From: Psychrosphaera saromensis
Lineage (GTDB): Bacteria; Pseudomonadota; Gammaproteobacteria; Enterobacterales; Alteromonadaceae
NCBI RefSeq assembly: GCF_002954545.1
Contig: NZ_MSCH01000003.1
Location: forward strand, 1,452,824 to 1,516,823
DNA length: 64,000 nucleotides
Reading direction: 5' to 3'
Part shown: positions 63,465-64,000 of the stretch, in pieces
Layout of the letters: every line of letters starts with the position of its first letter
Numbering within the stretch: position 1 is the first letter of the stretch
Position numbers and translations under genes: made by a program
Notes under the pieces: generated by a model
Database searches by the model: none
Told to the model about the DNA's origin: nothing
Seen by the model: the letters and a program-made list of their open reading frames with translations, nothing else

Positions 63465-63516
63465 GCCTACCTTTTTTGGCTGTTGAAAAAAGGTATGGTC
63501 GCCGAGGGGCGAAACC
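63465..63516 (-). repeat. Interspersed repeat, copy C
   Basis: Reverse-strand copy of the element at 32802 and 59364; identical in the core ACCATACCTTTTTTCAACAG and GCCAAAAAAGGTAGGC. Copies B and C face each other around the nuclease-helicase pair. Confidence 0.88.
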
Positions 63517-63765
63517 TGATAGTTCAGAAAATATCTATTAAAGATGATTACGAAGATATTAATATATAAAACGAATTATCTTTTAAAATAAAAGCTAAGC
63601 CTGCACCTTTTTGCTGTTACAAAACCCCCACCTGCCTCAAAGGCCTCCACCACGAATAAAACAACAACTCCCACAAAACTCCACAATAGCCAATGATTTA
63701 GCTAAAACCCTTTATTTATTGCCTCATATTAAGATTTTGTAAATGACCTCTAATACTCACGAAGC

Positions 63766-63795
63766 TTGACAATATTCACTACTGAAGCTTAAACT
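63766..63795 (+). promoter_or_regulatory. Putative mraZ promoter
   Basis: TTGACA at 63766-63771 and TAAACT at 63790-63795, spacer 18. It ends just before the MraZ box, so MraZ bound there would overlap the transcription start. Confidence 0.45.
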
Positions 63796-63802
63796 GTAGT
63801 TT

Positions 63803-63828
63803 GGTGGGAAATTGTGGGGATAAATGGT
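63803..63828 (+). promoter_or_regulatory. MraZ box
   Basis: GTGGG at 63804 and again at 63814, with a weaker ATGG at 63823, all on a 10-bp period. This is the known arrangement of MraZ operators upstream of dcw clusters (direct GTGGG-type repeats one helical turn apart), used for autorepression. Confidence 0.72.
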
Positions 63829-63932
63829 TCCTATGAAATCTAATACAAATTTGGTTTAAATAATAACCAAACAAGATTCAGATTGTTATCAGGCTGTAGT
63901 TAGGTTCTGTAACAAGATAATGGAGTGAATAA

Positions 63933-64000
63933 ATGTTTCGCGGTGCAAACCCTCTTTCTTTAGATAGTAAAGGCCGGTTGTCGATACCTACTCGACACCG
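63933..64000 (+). CDS. mraZ: MraZ, transcriptional regulator of the dcw cluster (5' part)
   Basis: The last 68 nt encode MFRGANPLSLDSKGRLSIPTRH, the highly conserved MraZ N-terminus (SpoVT/AbrB-like fold), with GGAG 7 nt before the ATG. The gene continues past the window edge, where mraW/rsmH, ftsL, ftsI and the murein genes are expected. Confidence 0.93.
   Translation, partial: MFRGANPLSLDSKGRLSIPTRH

Noticed and set aside
1-64000. CRISPR arrays, rRNA and tRNA genes.
   Set aside because: No regularly spaced identical repeats with spacers, no rRNA-like stretch and no cloverleaf-type sequence was seen on either strand by eye.

Overview
The window looks like chromosomal DNA of a low-GC marine gammaproteobacterium of the order Alteromonadales, most like the Colwellia/Thalassotalea/Psychrosphaera or Alteromonas/Glaciecola side. 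The reasons are conserved neighbourhoods (xerD-dsbC-recJ with divergent fldB, yqiJ-yqiK, the TIGR03546/TIGR03545 pair, cheV, mraZ at the right edge), the number of TonB-dependent receptors, and an AT-rich base composition. This placement is inference from gene content; no 16S gene is present.

Layout. 1-1729: an XRE/RamB-like regulator running off the left edge, divergent from a 205-residue protein that looks like one isolated domain of malate synthase G. 1954-4925 and 8047-8772: a sugar-acid catabolic set (class II aldolase, enolase-superfamily dehydratase, lactonase-type amidohydrolase, SDR dehydrogenase), interrupted by a Fur-box TonB receptor and by fossil 3' ends of duplicated genes. 8843-13676: a YkgJ-type protein, a patatin-like lipase, an ABC transporter with a His-rich loop, and a site-2 protease. 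13821-18249: recJ, dsbC, xerD and divergent fldB. 18343-25829: yqiJ-yqiK, a Sel1-repeat lipoprotein and the TIGR03546/TIGR03545 pair. 26194-32663: an iron-acquisition cluster behind a Fur box (TonB receptor, PepSY protein, DUF2271 and DUF4198 proteins, flavodoxin-type reductase).

32664-34731 is an accessory segment: an interspersed repeat, a possible structured RNA and an AT-rich gene with a HEPN-like C-terminus. 34824-39858 holds a DASS transporter, a DUF885 peptidase, ppiC and an outer-membrane protein. 40028-45459 is a peptidoglycan-recycling cluster (NagZ-type GH3, a sugar kinase-MurQ fusion, a NamZ/DUF1343 lipoprotein) that should turn released muropeptide sugars into GlcNAc-6-phosphate without a PTS. 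Directly after it, 45541-49075 is a run of small cassettes separated by attC-like palindromes: a CALIN (cassette array without an integrase in view) carrying an AlbA_2-type protein, a SUKH/SMI1 protein, two small secreted or lipoproteins and an inverted yefM-yoeB toxin-antitoxin pair.

49247-59315 holds a double cupin, an AraC regulator divergent from aldB with three 21-bp tandem repeats between them, a secreted protein, oleate hydratase, cheV, an unknown membrane protein and a secreted esterase. 59316-63932 is a second accessory island: repeat-rich flanks around a two-gene nuclease-helicase module resembling Hachiman (HamA/HamB). The window ends in the first codons of mraZ, preceded by a recognisable MraZ box. 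The best candidates for unusual biology are the CALIN, the Hachiman-like pair, the HEPN-like orphan, the stand-alone malate-synthase domain and the kinase-MurQ fusion.
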